A program made the translations under genes and the position numbers. Under the pieces are notes generated by a model. That model had not been told where the DNA came from and made no database searches. It was given only the letters and a program-made list of their open reading frames with translations. A DNA stretch of 64,000 nucleotides, taken from Sordariomycetes sp. S80-01Y. Its lineage: Eukaryota > Ascomycota > Sordariomycetes. The DNA lies in the NCBI GenBank assembly GCA_037042185.1, contig JAXQJY010000031.1:1922001-1986000 (forward strand), given 5' to 3'. Positions 1 to 12,240 of this stretch are shown here, piece by piece (the stretch's first letter is position 1; the number at the start of each line of letters is the position of its first letter).

Positions 1-1084
1 AGATAAGTCAATTCCCATCCTGCCTATGCGGACACCCATGGGGCGAATCTGCGTCACGATGCTATCATTCGTCGCTTGCGCAAATCCCACAACCCTGCTT
101 GTACGAAAAGTTCGGCCAAAACAGTCCGAAGAGCACCTTACACTTTGTGGTTGAACCGCTGTATCACACTGAGGGAACTGAAAGCGACCTCGCCGACCGG
201 AAGAAAGCTGGCGAGCGCTCCACAGATCTGACATCATCCTGCGAACTGGAGGGTGTCCGTGCAGGGAGCGCGGTGCTTATCTTGGATTTCTTGCAGGCGA
301 GCGAAGAGCGTTGAACATATACCGCCATGATCGACACGCAAGAGATGTGTATTTTCAAGGAAATACGTGTGTACCCAATAATAGTGAGCACTTAACGTTT
401 GACGTGACGTTTTACTTGCACGGAACCTTCTTCCCAGGGTCCCAGTTGACTCGAGACGTATATGGATCTTGGTGGAACCCGCCTCGAATTGTCCGTCGTG
501 CAACCTGGGTAATTTTAATACCATCATACTGTCTTGGTTTGCCTTTGAGCGCGGAGTAAAATAGTTAGCAAGCTGTACTATTTTACACCCGAGGGAAAGG
601 GGGTATCTGCGTGGTATTGACCTTGTAAAAAGGGCCATTGGAGTTTGAACTGGGACACAGTTGTGATTAGCAAGGTTAGCTTAGTCCCTACATTTGGTCG
701 TTGTATCTCGTTAACACGACTGCGCAGTGAAGCTTATACGCATACCTATAGTTTGCTTGGGTATCCTGATCTTTTCATCGGAGCCCGTGGACTTCTCACC
801 GAACCCAAAGCTCAGGTCCGCCTGAAAGGACTCCAAGATAAGTGGAGTGATTCCTCAATTCTAGGCCGAGCACGGTTAACCCGCGTCGTTATGGCTGAAT
901 CGACGGAAGGATCATAGCAAAGTCTTCGTCTCGGACTTTGATGATTGCATGACTTTAGCTTCTGCCAATGAACCTGTATGACGACGGAGTTTGGGACAGC
1001 AGCCACGAGATACCACGGAATTATGATACTCAATTGATCTTATTGAAGGCAATTCGAACTCGGTTCAAAGTATTTAACCTGATT
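1..1084. other. No gene seen; left-edge intergenic DNA
   Basis: Only short overlapping open frames without recognisable domains occur here. The right side is the 3' flank of the tyrosinase gene. No RNA gene or repeat was recognised. Confidence 0.6.
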
Positions 1085-2479
1085 CTATAGGTAAATGTAG
1101 CAAAGAGGAGTACCGCCGAGCGTATCAAACATATCTTTGATAGGATGAGTATCGCCAACAGCTCCCATCTCCAGAACATCATCGACAGTGGCATCTCGGC
1201 TCGGAGGCTTGTTCTGGAGGGTCATGGTGCCCGCGACTTTGCGAGCCTCGCGCGGATGTAAAACCTGGTGAATCCAGTACAGACGGTCGAACATAGCATG
1301 ATGAAGGAAAAAGGCTGGGTCGTTGGGAGATGAGTACAGGTCAGTGTTGTCTCCGTTAATGCTGTAGTGGCCGGTGGTGTGGAGGCCGAGAAACTGGTCG
1401 GGGTAGCGGCCCTGAATTTCGCTCCAGAACGAACGGTGTGTTTTGGAAGCGTCACCGATGGTTACGTTGAGGAGGTTCTCGGTCGTGTACCAGGTCTTCA
1501 TGGCGAAGGTGTTTAGGTCACGTTGAACGCATCGTGGGTTGTAGTCCGCTAACGTTTCCACGATAGGACCCATGCCGTCCATGGCTGGGTTGAAAGGGCC
1601 GATGGACGCTTGGGCGCTGAAGAAGGGAGTCAGTACGAAGCGATATCCACTTTTGGGTTGCATGCAGACTCACTTCTTGAAGGGACCGCTCTGGATGCAC
1701 CCACCGCCAGCGCCAGAGGGAAGATAGATGTGACGAGCTCCACCGAGGCTGCCGTTGTGCTTTACGTATTCGCCGTCGCCACCCATGCTGGTGTCACTTC
1801 CATCGAAGACGGGACTCTTGGTCAGATCTTCAGTGTCGGCAAACCAGTTCCAGTACTGACCGTGGTGTCAATTATAATCACTTAAAGCGTCAACACATCA
1901 GACGAGGAGGACTTACAGGTTGTGCGCCCTTGTAGCCGCACTCATCGCGAAGTGCGGTCTCATAGAACCATACGAAGGCACGGTGCCAGGTCAAGAAAGG
2001 TCCGCTGCCATGAACTGTCTGTGTTAAGTTGACATGAATGGCGACGAAATCATCGTAGCGAGTGCGAGCAGCACTCCACTCTGAAGGACCTTGAGAAGGC
2101 TTAGAGCGAAGACACTGAACAGCCCCAATGTAGTCCTTTCTCTCTCTTCTAGACAGATGCGCCCTAAGGCATGATTAGAAAAAAGAAATTGCCATGCCAC
2201 ACGTGGCGGTGTGCTCAGAGGGTTGTCTACGTACCAATCTTTGCGAATGCGTGTGTTGGAAGGAGAGCAGTGGCCAGAGCTTCGCTCGGTCTCGAGCCTG
2301 TTGATCTTTTCCTCGGCTGCAGCCTGAAGCTTTTCTAGGGCTTTTACAGGACTCGAGTTGGTATCAATGCTTAGAGCGACATTATCATCTTGACGAGCCA
2401 GCAGAGCATTGTCCTCGGTGGGAGCGGCGAGGACATGACCAACAGCGACTGCCGCGCTCAGGACGCGAGAGAAAAGCAT
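1085..2479 (-). CDS. Secreted tyrosinase (type-3 copper monooxygenase)
   Basis: Oxidises monophenols and diphenols to quinones, a first step to melanin-like pigments. Four exons fit: 2479-2235, 2163-1917, 1855-1674 and 1616-1085, giving 401 residues. The product begins with a hydrophobic signal peptide (MLFSRVLSAAVAVGHVLAAP), so it is probably secreted. The CuA site has His125, His133 and His142 (IHVN, TVHGSG, TWHRAF). The CuB site has HTTGH followed by DPAFFLHH, and the end carries the family ending GGTPLCYIYL. Introns begin GTACGT, GTAAGT and GTGAGT. It is shorter than the large cytosolic fungal tyrosinases with a cleaved C-terminal domain, and matches the compact secreted type. Its natural phenol is unknown. 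Confidence 0.9.
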
Positions 2480-4028
2480 GACTGTACTGTGCACCGAGTA
2501 CAAGTACAGAAGAGAGAATCGGCTATGGCTGAGGCTGCAAGAACTTTTTAAAAGAATGCAGTCGGACGCCACGAGCAAATGAGTGCATGCGGGGGGCGAG
2601 CGACCCCCCAAGTCTTCGATGCCACGCCAAGTTGATGTAGCAGCTCAAAACGAAACAATAACTCAGATTCCAGTCCATGCCCGGCGCTCGCAGTCTCGCA
2701 AGTCGCACTCACCAGTGCCCATCAAAGGCCCCCAGGTCGTCAGCACATCGCGGCTCCGCACCCTTGTCCTGAGCTTCTGTTACACTGCAGTACTCTTACT
2801 GTTTACGGAGTAGCCCGCCGCTGACGGCTAATTGCTGATCATAGGCGGGAGGCGAGCAAAGAGATGAGCTACATAGAAGTTTTGAAACGATGTGCACCGG
2901 GCAGCCTCGCACCATTAGTATTCACTCTCTGGTAAGTCTTAGGCTCTCGCCGTTGGCTCATTATACACGTATCCTACGTGTGAGAGCGGGGGAGAGGAAA
3001 AGAGCTCCGAACTTCATACGAGTAAATCGAGTGTGGAGGCATCCATGTAGGACCTGCCGACGCACAGGGGTTTTCTTTCAGGCGAAAGTCCCCGGTTCCG
3101 GGATCCCTACGAGCTATCCGCACCACCCACCTTCAGCCAACGGATAAATACGTGGGCAAATGCTGTCGGTTCAGGAGTCTCGCAATACTATGCTGTTTTA
3201 AAAATGCATCTTTGTCGATTTATGTTCATGATGAATCAGAAATTTGGAAGGGCAATGACAGCCAACGTCATAGAATACGTGAAAAAGGGCTACTGGGTCT
3301 CGGTCTATAAATGCGGTGCCCCTGTCCTCAAATACACCCACTTCGAGCAGGCAAAAAGAGGCACGGCACGCAGGAACGGGTAATTTAGATACCACCCAAA
3401 CCAACACAGGGTATCATCTATTCCATGCCACTCCCCAAATCAAGTACTGCATAGAATTAGCGTCCTAACAGGCATCCAGCTGGCCGCAAAGATGGTCGGT
3501 GAAGCCCGAAGCGAGGAGACCATTATAAACTGACATCTATCTGCATCGACGAGAACCCTTTGCATAATTTAGGTGCACAGAACATTAGGCTCGGGTCTGA
3601 CGAAGAGGTCTTGGAATTCTGGATTTATGTGAAAGACACGGCTGCAGCTCTGAAACACAAGAGTCTGTTGGGCTCGCGCGACGGTCTTGTTGGCCCCCAA
3701 GGCACACAAGTGCACGTCGACTCGATCGCTTGCTAGATCGCATAAGCACTCAAGTCGTCTGGATCTAACTCGGAGGCCGGGCCAACCTCCGAAGCTTCGT
3801 CGATCTGGCTGCAACATTAAGTGGCGAGCGATTCAGGGGTCACGGGAGAAGGGACAAAACCTGGCAGGGATCACGTCCCGCAACATGATACGTCCAGAGC
3901 TCATGGTACCAAAGAAGATGTTTAAAATTTGTTGGATTAATCTTGGAAAGGTGCCTCTTCTCTTTAAATTTTGGTCGATCCTCGCACCAGCGTTTCTGGC
4001 GATTTCATGACCACGAACGTCTGCCATC
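2480..4028. other. Intergenic; tyrosinase and rhodopsin-domain promoters
   Basis: The region lies between two divergent genes and should hold both promoters. I found no domain-bearing open frame, RNA gene or repeat in it. Confidence 0.6.
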
Positions 4029-5552
4029 ATGCCTGATCCTCCTCCTCCTCCAGACGCGGATATTGACCCTGCATGGGCTCTTGAGAGTAACCTGGGCTGG
4101 ATAATCGGTTTAAATGGGTTGTTCCACGTTCTAGCGTTAGTTTCAGTTTGTGCCCGTCTCTACACGAGGATTGTGATGGTGAAGTCGTTTGGTGTCGACG
4201 ATGCTCTGATGATCGCCGCAACCGTAAGTCATCTCCCTCGCAGCTTGTCAAGAATAAGATTCTTTCTCTGAGGTCCATTTCCATTCTTATGATTACGGCT
4301 CGCTAATTTCTCGTAGGCCTGCGCCTTTGGCGGTGGCATGGTGACCTACATTATCTCTGCCCACCATGGCCTTGGTCGACACAGGCTCGTCATTTCGAAG
4401 GAGGACTACAAGATCTATATGAAGATGACATTCATTCAAGCCATAGTTTCAACGATTGGTAGCCTTATGTTTCTGAAGCTCTCCATCGGGTTCTCCTTGA
4501 TGAGGTTAAATCAGCAAAAGTGGTACAAGCGAGTCATATTGGGGTTCATAGGTATAACCCTTCCAGTCCTCTGCTGGGTTCATTGAAGAAACTGACTGGG
4601 CATGAAATAGCATTTGTTATCACCTACTCTCTGACCTCTTGGATCGAGTGGTTCCTCGTCTGCAGACCGCTGGCGGGCTTCTGGGACAAGGATCTCGGCG
4701 CGCACTGTATCCCCCAAGAAACACACAAGGCCTTTGCTTTATTGAACACTAGTACGTTGATAAGCCTTCCTGATAACGTTATGTAAGGGTTAAACTTTGG
4801 AACAGCTTGTAACATCTTGACCGATCTCGCTTTCGCTACGCTTCCGATCCCGATCATATGGGCCCTCCACATGGCCAAGAAGACCAGGGTCTATCTTATT
4901 GCGATCCTGAGTCTGGGTTACTTGTGAGTTGCGATAAAAATCTGGACAACAATGATGTTCTGACGGACATGCAGTGCTGTTATCGTTGGTATTGTCAAGA
5001 CGGTCTGCCAGAACGTCTTCCGTGGACAGTTTGACCAGTCATTGTGAGACATGACTTCTCACGTACGTGACCCTAGCTGACCTATGGCTCTCAGCTATAA
5101 CTGGATCCAATTTTGGGGCTTGTGAGTCTGATAAAATCCCGGTCTTTTCTGGATCTCTTTGACCTAACACCACATGTAGTCTGCAAATCAACATCGGTAT
5201 CATCGCCGCCTGCGCCCCAACACTCCGCCCTCTGGTCTCCAACGTCCTCCAACTCTCAACCACCTCCGGCTCCCGATATCCAAGTAATCAAATCTACACC
5301 TCGAGCCGGAGTCGAAACCGTGGGGCCTCCAAAGCCTTGACCTCTCGGGACAGAAATGGCGGTTGGGTGCAGACGGGAAGTCACAACGACGACTATGAGC
5401 TGGAACATAATTTGAGGGGACGCCATGACGGTAGTCAGGCCCAGACTCATATTGCTACTGGTGTCAGTCCGTCTGGCAGTGAAGAGATGATAATTCCGCC
5501 GTTCGCAAACAAAAAAGGCATTATGCGAACTGTTTCTGTTTCGGTCACTTAG
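4029..5552 (+). CDS. Fungal rhodopsin-domain integral membrane protein
   Basis: A seven-helix membrane protein of the fungal rhodopsin-domain family (PTH11-related or SAT4-like, Pfam Fung_rhodopsin); most members have no known ligand. Seven exons fit: 4029-4223, 4317-4551, 4611-4751, 4806-4923, 4975-5043, 5095-5121 and 5180-5552, giving 385 residues. Family hallmarks include VCARLYTRI and FGVDDALM in helices 1-2, a HHGLGRH loop after helix 2, ITYSLTSWIEWFLVCRP, and NILTDLAFATLPIPIIW. The tail of about 110 residues is hydrophilic and probably cytosolic. The extracellular N-terminus is short, without the CFEM domain of some PTH11 receptors. Exon 6 is only 27 nt. A role in sensing is plausible but unproven. 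Confidence 0.88.
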
Positions 5553-5988
5553 ACTTGCTAGGTGTCTACCAGGTAAAGGACTGCATAGAATGATAGCCGT
5601 GAAGTGAAGGGCTTGCCTGCTTGTCTGGGAAGATCAAAGATGAACACATTAAGAGTATCGTCGAGTGTGAAGGCAAGCCATCTGGCTATGGGTCTGAGTG
5701 GCTTCTCCCCTCTCATTCAGCCTCAAATAATCTCTGGAGAGATGTGAGCAACGCGTCGGGGCTCTGTAGACTGAGGGGATAAGGACAATGCAAGTGATCC
5801 AGCATCAATGAGTCGCGACAGCTAGATTTAAAGAATGGCCATGCCACGAATTAAGGCCCTGCATAGGATGTCTAATGTTTATATTGGTGTTTTGTACGCG
5901 TGACGTGTTCCGTTCGTGCCACCAAATGTCCGCTCCCATAAATAGCTACACTTATGAAGTGAAGCATAGAGCACCGTCCACCCGTCTC

Positions 5989-7627
5989 TTACAGCACAAA
6001 ACGGAAATCGGGATTTTCAAGATCTGTCTTGTCGTGCATACCCAGGCGCATGCCGTCGACCTTGTCGTCAACAGTCTCGAGAGCGCCAAAGACTCGGTCA
6101 CGTCGGCGATTCTCCCACATCATGTACAGTCGCAAGCCCAGCGCGCAGACCAGAGCCAAACAAAAGCAGACCAAGATGGTGGCAATAGCAAGAACGTAGC
6201 GCGGAGCATCTTGTGTGCGGAAGAAGAAGGGACCTGCGATGTTGCCAGCTGCAAAGATGATAAGCATCAGAGCATTGGTGAAGGCACGCTTAGTGTGTCC
6301 CGCAATGTTCTGGCCGATGATGGTTAAGAGGAAAGGCCACTACAAAACGATTAGTCGTGGCACGATGTGGCCAAGTTGGTCACTTACAGTCACTGCATAG
6401 GAATTGATGAGCCAGTAAGCCACCACCCGGCCGTATTTGTTGGCATCGGTGTTCATCGTAGCATACACGGCTGCGATTCCAGCAATGGCCGGAAGCAGGG
6501 GGATGATCATGCCCCAAGTACGGAGCTGTCCGTACTTCATGGAGAAGAGACCCCAGACGATCATACTACCAGAGCTGACCACCGAAGATGGCATACCAAT
6601 GAGCAAGGTGCCGAAGCGATCAAAACCCAGCCCTTGGATGACAAGCGATCCGAAGTTGGTGAGACCTCCATTTGGCAGCATCGTCAAGAAGACAAAGGCC
6701 AAGATAAGCCACGTCTTTGGGTCTTTAACTACGTGCAACATCTGGTAGTACTTCCATTGGTAGTTCTTGATACCCATCATGTTCTGTGCAACGCGCTGCA
6801 CGGCAATGACTTGTTCTTCGTGGGTGAGGAATTTGGCCTTGTTTGGCGTCGAGGGCATCAGGAAGAGCCATGCGGTACCGACAAGCATGCTGAGAATGCC
6901 GAGCACCAGGAAGATGTACTCCCAGGGCTTGATAGCCGTGTTGGTGATATGGCCAAGTCCATACGAGAGTAGCGAGCCGACGATAGAGAACAGTCCCTGG
7001 GTGCACGCCCAGAGCATGACACGGAGAACCTGCTCTTTGCGAGTGTAGAACATGCTGGTGTACAAAACGAATCCTGGTGTCACCACAGACTCAGTCACGC
7101 CCAGTAGGAACCGAATTACCATGAGGCCAGCGAAGTTGTGGAGTCCAAGATGCCTGGTCCCTGTCAGTGCTGCCTGGACTCGGTTGAGTACGAACAACTT
7201 ACGCGATCATGAGAGCGCCCCAGCCAATAGTCGACAGGCTCAAAACACGAACAGTCGAGTATCGCTGCAGAATGTAGTTTGCAGGGTATTGAGCGACAAG
7301 GTAACCAAAGTAGAACATAGAGCTCGACCACGAGTACTCGTCACCTTGAAGGTTGAGATCTTCGCGGAAGTTGAACAGCACCGCCCAGCCCATGGCAACT
7401 TTGTCGACATAGTTGAGACCATAGAGGCCACACATCAGGGGCAGCAGGTGAAGATCCAGCTTTCGGCGAACGGCATGGCTTTGCTCCTTCGTGAAGGCTT
7501 CGGGTGCGGACTCATCGAAGAGCTCGTAACCTTCGTCGGCCACCTCGCCTTTGAGGTCGGGGTGGGCATGTTGGGCGGCCGATGAGCGGCTGGGCGCGCG
7601 CTCGATGCTTTCTGGTGCGCTAGCCAT
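5989..7627 (-). CDS. MFS transporter, Dal5/allantoate permease type
   Basis: A proton-coupled plasma-membrane carrier of the anion:cation symporter branch of the MFS, whose members import allantoate, ureidosuccinate, small peptides or vitamins such as nicotinate. Exons 7627-7203, 7153-6388 and 6339-5989 give 513 residues. The N-terminal tail of about 60 residues is acidic. Helix 1 follows LDLHLLPLMCGLYGLNYVDK, a signature of this branch, and the first half ends with FAGLMVIRFLLGVTES. Twelve helices can be traced, then a charged cytosolic tail. The start is the first ATG; an upstream in-frame GTG is ignored. It is divergent from the M20 hydrolase across a 671-nt shared promoter region, so it may import that enzyme's substrate. 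That link is inferred from position only. Confidence 0.88.
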
Positions 7628-8298
7628 CACAGTGGATGTACTTCTTAGGTGAGAGATACGTGCTAAGTGAGATGGCCACGTGGTTGCTGCACCAGGCTTA
7701 CCGATGCCATGGGCCCGGGGCGAAGGGTCGATTCTTATTCAAGAAGATGATGAGCCAAGGCTCGGTCACTTGTGACATCTGTCCGACAAAATTAGAAACC
7801 TTTGCATCCGATTCGCCCTTGGAGTTAGCCTTGCCTATCCACTGTCGGTAGCCTTTCGCTATTCGTTCTTGATAGCCTGTTTCCAGATCCCACAGCTTGG
7901 GAACCTCGGATATTCTGATAAGCATCACGCGATCGGCTTCCTCAGGGTTTGCCGCGTATTGCTCGCTGCGATCAGATAGGCATGTGTCTCACATACCGTC
8001 CTATCCTCAGCAATCGATCTTGTGATGATAAAGGATACCTCCCCTATTGGGCTGAATGTCGGGCTTGCCCCGAATCCTCCCCGCAAAATGCGGCCGCCAC
8101 CCCGGACGCCAAGCCGGATTTTGATATACGGTGGTGCCGCGTTGCCGGGACGCCCTCCGGTAGCGGCACCACTTCGTCGTCTGTGGCCGTAACAATATCA
8201 TGGAAAGCGTCAATGAAATCTGCGGATGGGACCGAGAGAATTCGTAAGGTCATCCGGCCTCTTCATTGATCGAATTTCGCAAAGCCTCCTCATTCACT
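7628..8298. other. Divergent promoter region, Dal5-type carrier / M20 hydrolase
   Basis: The region between two divergent starts has short open frames only. Shared regulation of the flanking genes is possible, but no operator was recognised. Confidence 0.5.
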
Positions 8299-9516
8299 AT
8301 GCAAACCAACCACGTGCCTATAGACGAGGAGGCGTGCCTCAAGTTTCTTTCCAAGCTTATCCAATTCAAAAGCTATTCCCAGACAAATGGAGAGCTCAAG
8401 ATCACGCAGTTTATGGCAGATTGTATGAAAGACATCGGCCTTGAAACTCAAGTACCTCAGTTCGACGAGAACAAACGGCAAAATGTTGTTGGCACGTGGA
8501 GGGGATCGGATAGAAGTGCAAAGAACAGTCTGCTGTTCAATGGCCACCTGGACACGAACCCAGTTTCAGAGGGCTGGACAATCGACCCCTGGGAGGGCAA
8601 ATACGACAAGGACTTCATTTATGGGATTGGCGTCAGCAACATGAAATCTGGCTGCGCAGCCTACTACTGCGCCGTCGAGACGTTGAAGCGCTCCGGATGG
8701 GCGCCAAAGGGAGACGTGACCCTGACATACGTTGTGGGAGAATTACAAGGCGGCGTTGGTACCATTGCACTCATCGATCAGGGGCACGTCACCAAAGATA
8801 CGGCAGAGTCCTTCATCAATTGCGAGCCATCCGACATCCGTGCCATCACCATGCACTCGGAAGCGCTGACATTTGAGATCACCCTTATTGGAATAACCAG
8901 GCATATGTCTGCCCGAGAGGAGGCTACGGACGCGATTCTCGCCGCTTGCGAGTTGATACCGGCCATGGATAAGATGAAATTCAGTGGCGCCAAAAGCAAA
9001 GATCACGAGCAATGCAATCGCTGCTCTGTCGGAGTTGTACGCGGGGCTTTAGGCAGGGAGCTGGTTGAATGGCGGCCAGCTCAGGTAGCCGACGTTTGCA
9101 AGCTTTCAGGCTCAGCACGCTATGCTCCAGGTCAGACTCAAGATAGTGTCATGCAAGACATTCGAAATGTGATAGCGGGCGTCACATCCAAGTTCCCGGG
9201 CATGAAGTTCGAGCTCAAGCAGAGGTATGAGCCGACTATGCCTGCCTTCGAGACAGACCCCAACGCGCCAGTGGTTAAGGCGCTGAACACGGCATATCAA
9301 GATATTCGCAATGAGCCGCAGCCAACTGGAGTAATTGCGCCTACTTGCTTTTACGGATCAGATGCTGGTCATCTTTACGCTCGGCTCGGAATGCAGGGAA
9401 TTGTATGTGGACCGGGGGGAAAATACAACACCAGACCTGACGAGAAGGTCGACATTGCGGACTACCTCGACTGCGTGAGGATGTTCATAAGAGTTATAGT
9501 GGAGATATGTAGCTAA
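8299..9516 (+). CDS. M20-family metallohydrolase (ArgE/DapE-like)
   Basis: A predicted zinc-dependent amidohydrolase acting on N-acyl amino acids or small peptides. The single exon encodes 405 residues. The start is the first ATG (MQTNHVPIDEE); an upstream in-frame TTG is not credible. Zinc-site motifs are NGHLDTNP (His and Asp), GELQGGVGT (the catalytic Glu of the usual EE pair, the second Glu replaced by Leu) and INCEPSD. The bridging-metal motif, normally G-x-S/A-D-M-K, reads GVSNMKSG with Asn for Asp. The lid His lies in RHMSAREEATDA, and the C-terminal ligand region reads YNTRPDEKV. The fold appears complete in length. The substitutions could mean altered metal use or non-hydrolytic function. 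It lies 239 nt upstream of a second peptidase on the same strand. Confidence 0.85.
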   Translation: MQTNHVPIDEEACLKFLSKLIQFKSYSQTNGELKITQFMADCMKDIGLETQVPQFDENKRQNVVGTWRGSDRSAKNSLLFNGHLDTNPVSEGWTIDPWEGKYDKDFIYGIGVSNMKSGCAAYYCAVETLKRSGWAPKGDVTLTYVVGELQGGVGTIALIDQGHVTKDTAESFINCEPSDIRAITMHSEALTFEITLIGITRHMSAREEATDAILAACELIPAMDKMKFSGAKSKDHEQCNRCSVGVVRGALGRELVEWRPAQVADVCKLSGSARYAPGQTQDSVMQDIRNVIAGVTSKFPGMKFELKQRYEPTMPAFETDPNAPVVKALNTAYQDIRNEPQPTGVIAPTCFYGSDAGHLYARLGMQGIVCGPGGKYNTRPDEKVDIADYLDCVRMFIRVIVEICS

Positions 9517-9755
9517 ATGTAATCCAAATGACTCAAGCTAATATTCCACTCTGATAATGGTATCATTAGCGAGGCCCGCAAGGAATCAATCCCTCACGAC
9601 GGCATCGCTTGCCGCTGCCGGGATAATGTCCGACAGCCTCCGACAATCGGCCGCGCTAACTCTTTGCATTCAAACGGTTTTATATACTTGCGATAACAGG
9701 TCTAAGGAGCCTCTGGAGGTGCTCGAATACCACGTCTTATCTAAGCAATCTGGTC

Positions 9756-11930
9756 ATGGCTCCCAACCAGCATGACGCCGAGCAGGTGATGCTCCAGACC
9801 CCGACCGTGGAAAACCTTCGACATTGGTCCAAGTTATACAGCGAAAAGGCCCATCTCGCTGGGGACTTGGCACATGCTGAGCGCATTCGCAACCTCTGGC
9901 GGTCTTACGGCATTTCGACCGAGTTGGAACAATACGACGTCTTGCAGAATTTCCCCATTTCTACTGCGTTGCAGCTCCGCTCAAAGTCTGGCGACACTTT
10001 GTTCAAAGCCAGTTTAGAAGAGGATGAGCTTATCGAAGATGAAACCTCACTTCGCGCGAACGGACTTCCTGCCTTTCATGGCTTCTCAGCCAACGGGGAC
10101 GTCGAAGGCGAGCTCGTCTACGCTAATTTCGGCACCCCAGAAGACTTTGAGAGCCTCAAAAGCAGAGGTGTCGATGTCAGGGGCAAGATTATAATCTGCA
10201 AATATGCCAAAATCTTCCGTGGTCTTAAGGTTCGTGCTGCCCAGCAACAGGGTGCAATCGGGGTTATCATATACAACGACCCCCAAGAAGATGGTGAGTA
10301 CACAACGAAGAACGGCTACAAACATTACCCAGATGGGCCAGCGAGACACCCAAGTAGTATTCAAAGAGGGAGTGTCGACTTCTTTTCCGTTGCTGTCGGC
10401 GATCCAACTACACCTGGCTACCCGAGTCTGCCAGATGGTGCCGAGAGGAGAGATCCCCACCATGCCATTCCTACCATACCTTCTCTCCCAATTTCCTTCG
10501 AGGGGGCGACCCCTTTTTTGAAGAGCTTGAATGGCTTCGGCTTGAGCCCCAGAAAGATGAGCCAGGATACGAGCGGCTGGGAAGGCGAAATTGAAGGGGT
10601 TGACTATTTCACGGGGCCAGGTGAAAGCAAAGTCTTCCTGTCCAGTCAAGGTTCGTCCCTTCTCCTCATTAGTGAGGCAGACGCTTATGACTCTATCAGG
10701 AGACTTTCAGATTGCCCCCATTTACAACGTTATCGGGACCATAGAAGGGGCAACAAAGCAAAGTGTGGTGCTCGGGAACCACCATGACTCCTGGTGTTGC
10801 GGGGCGATTGATCCCATCTCAGGCTCTGCTGCAATGAACGAAGTAGCTCGAGCCTTTGGAGGTCTTATCTCTGACGGATGGAAGCCCCATCGAAAGATGT
10901 AAGTGATTTCATATCAGTACTCGCCCCATAGCTGACCCATCAGTATCCTATGCTCCTGGGACAACGAAGAATATGGCCTTGTCGGCTCCACAGAGTGGGT
11001 TGAGCACCATGCAGAGGATCTGAGTGAAAATTGCATCGCGTATATCAACGTCGACGAATCCACCAATGGTGGTCGCTTCCTGGGTGCACTCGGAAGTCCT
11101 CTTCTTGATGCTGTGCTTCGAGAGAGCGCGGCTGTTGTTCAGTCACCTATATATGATGACAAAACCGTATATGATGACTGGCTACTTGATCTTCAACGCA
11201 ACGAGCCCGGACTTGAAAAGCCTAGCCTTGCTCTCTTGGGCACCGGCAGTGACTATACTGCCTTCGCCCACCATCTCGGCATCCCGTCGATTGATATGCT
11301 TTTCAATCGTCAAGGCCAAGGAGTATATCCCTACCACTCGAACTACGACAGCTACTACTGGGTCGATAAGTTTGGTGATCCTGGTTTCCGCAAGCACAAG
11401 GCTATGGCTCAACTTTGGGGCCTGGTTGTTGTCAAGCTCTCCAGTGCTCCGGTGATTCCATTCGACGTAAAGGACTATCCAGCTGCGCTCTCCCGAAACC
11501 TCCAGACGTTGAAGAGCGAGCATCCCGGCTTGGATTGTCAGATCTTTGAAGACGAACTTCTAAAGTTCACCACGAGCGCCTCGCATTTTAGCAACAGTAT
11601 CAATTTGATGGGCGACAAAGATATGTGCGAATCTATAAATCGCAGGCTTATCTCGTTGGAGCGTGCTTTCCTTCTGGAGAAGGGCGAAGGTCTCGAAGGG
11701 AGACCCTGGTACAGACATCAGGTAGGCATAGTTCGCATGCTTCGTTCATAACCCGAATTTTCAAGACTGACTGCCTCCAGATATTTGCACCTGGCCTGTG
11801 GTTTGGATACGACGGTGTTTTCTTACCTAGCGTTCAGGAAAGCCTGGCGAAAAACGAAGTTGCCGAGGCAAACAGATGCTTGAATGAGATCGCAGCAGCA
11901 GTTTCAAAGGCTGCGAGTGTGCTGGGTTGA
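9756..11930 (+). CDS. M28 peptidase, glutamate carboxypeptidase II-like
   Basis: Predicted zinc exopeptidase of the GCPII/transferrin-receptor-like family, which removes acidic C-terminal residues from peptides. Exons 9756-10650, 10700-10898, 10944-11721 and 11781-11930 encode 673 residues. Domains in order are a PA insert (around residues 90-260), the M28 catalytic core (around 300-540) and a TFR-like dimerisation domain. Aligning by hand to human GCPII places the zinc ligands at His326 (NHHDSW), Asp336 (GAIDP), Glu374 beside catalytic Glu373 (DNEEYG), Asp402 (INVDES) and a His in YPYHSNYD. All are present, so it should be active. There is no N-terminal membrane anchor or clear signal peptide, unlike many relatives of about 750 residues. 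It follows the M20 hydrolase, suggesting a shared peptide-use pathway. Confidence 0.9.
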
Positions 11931-12240
11931 GGAGGAGAAATACATAGAGCAGCTACGGAGGGAAACTAATCACGGTGTACTTTTGGAAACCGTTATGCGC
12001 AATTCTCGCCACCAAACATCCAATATGGGAAGGCTGAGATAAACCTCAACCTCTTCATCTCAACGCGTTCAATTTCAGATATAGTGTGTCACAAACGCCC
12101 TCAAGATCCAGGATTCTCGATAGATGGATAAAATCGGGGGTTATTTACCCTCGAAAAGCAGATGTTCCTCCGGCATAGCTACTATGTGAACCTTGGCACG
12201 AAGAAGGTTATCAAAAAGGCCCAAAATGTTACATCATAAC
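11931..12240. other. Convergent 3' flanks; no gene seen
   Basis: A short interval between the ends of the M28 peptidase (+) and the low-complexity protein (-). It should hold both polyadenylation regions. Nothing else was recognised. Confidence 0.5.

Noticed and set aside
6367-6972. A 201-codon plus-strand frame inside the MFS carrier
   Set aside because: His- and Asp-rich antisense shadow of transmembrane coding sequence; no family match.
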